A DNA stretch of 5,634 bases from Pseudomonadota bacterium (GTDB lineage Bacteria > Myxococcota > Myxococcia > Myxococcales > Anaeromyxobacteraceae). The stretch covers positions 1 through 5,634 of the forward strand of contig JAEZXM010000484.1 of NCBI GenBank assembly GCA_023419875.1, read 5' to 3'. This document shows positions 5,453-5,634 of the stretch, piece by piece. The stretch's first letter is position 1, and each line of letters starts with the position of its first letter. A program made the position numbers and the translations under genes. The notes beneath the pieces are model-generated. The model ran no database searches and was not told the origin of the DNA. It saw only the letters and a program-made list of their open reading frames with translations.

Positions 5453-5634
5453 GCCGCGGCCCCGGAAAATGGACGGTCCTCGCCGTCCTCTTCGTCGCGC
5501 TCGTCGCCTTCGACCAGGCGACGAAGTTCCTGGCGGTGGAGCGCCTCACGACCGTCTTCCAGGCCCGCGGCGACACCACCTTCGGCGAGAAGCTCGCGGG
5601 CTTCTACCAGCACCGGAACCTCCTCCCCTACAGG
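5449..5634 (+). CDS. lspA: Lipoprotein signal peptidase (prolipoprotein signal peptidase II), N-terminal part
   Basis: LspA is the inner-membrane aspartyl protease that removes the signal peptide of lipid-modified prolipoproteins. Only the first 62 codons are present; the frame is open at the right edge. The ATG overlaps the ileS stop in ATGA, the usual sign of translational coupling, and ileS-lspA is a classic gene pair in proteobacteria and relatives. Residues 8-21 form the first transmembrane helix (Trp-Thr-Val-Leu-Ala-Val-Leu-Phe-Val-Ala-Leu-Val-Ala-Phe), followed by the family signature Asp22-Gln-Ala-Thr-Lys-Phe. Both catalytic Asp residues and the Asn-x-Gly-Ala-Ala/Trp motif would lie outside the window. 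In E. coli that Asn motif comes about 30 residues after the first conserved Asp. Here 40 residues pass without it, so the first periplasmic loop is longer than usual, as I recall for myxobacterial LspA. Confidence 0.9.
   Translation, partial: MSRGPGKWTVLAVLFVALVAFDQATKFLAVERLTTVFQARGDTTFGEKLAGFYQHRNLLPYR

Overview
The window is very GC-rich DNA (roughly 70 percent or more by eye) with dense coding. It is almost certainly bacterial chromosome from a high-GC lineage. The best guess is Myxococcota or a related former deltaproteobacterial group. This rests on base composition, the ileS-lspA gene pair, an LspA whose first periplasmic loop looks long, and a proline-, histidine- and tyrosine-rich lipoprotein of a style I associate with myxobacteria. 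The assignment is an inference; no rRNA or other phylogenetic marker is present apart from IleRS.

Layout: three genes read leftward and two read rightward from a divergent 159-bp intergenic region (2465-2623). Leftward, in order of transcription, are rimK (1472-2464), encoding an ATP-grasp ligase of the ribosomal protein S6 modification family; a small thioredoxin-fold DsbA/HCCA-isomerase-like protein (717-1382); and the first 184 codons of a predicted lipoprotein (1-552, running off the left edge). Rightward are a complete ileS (2624-5452), encoding isoleucyl-tRNA synthetase, and the first 62 codons of lspA (from 5449, running off the right edge). lspA overlaps the ileS stop by four bases, so the two are translationally coupled.

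The gene content is mostly housekeeping: aminoacylation, lipoprotein maturation and a protein/ribosome modification enzyme. The lipoprotein would be a client of the lspA product, but there is no sign that their proximity is functional. I do not see a mobile element, CRISPR array, tRNA or rRNA, or defence cassette, and nothing here amounts to a clear new multi-gene system.

The points most worth a second look are: the duplicated Trp-Cys/His-x-His-Asp-Tyr module in the unrecognised lipoprotein; the Ser-Pro-Trp-Cys active site in the thioredoxin-fold protein; promoter-like -10 boxes only 10-11 bases from the start codons of two leftward genes that lack Shine-Dalgarno sequences (possible leaderless mRNAs); an AMSKS in place of KMSKS and a low-complexity insert in IleRS; and a short REP-like motif in the divergent intergenic region.
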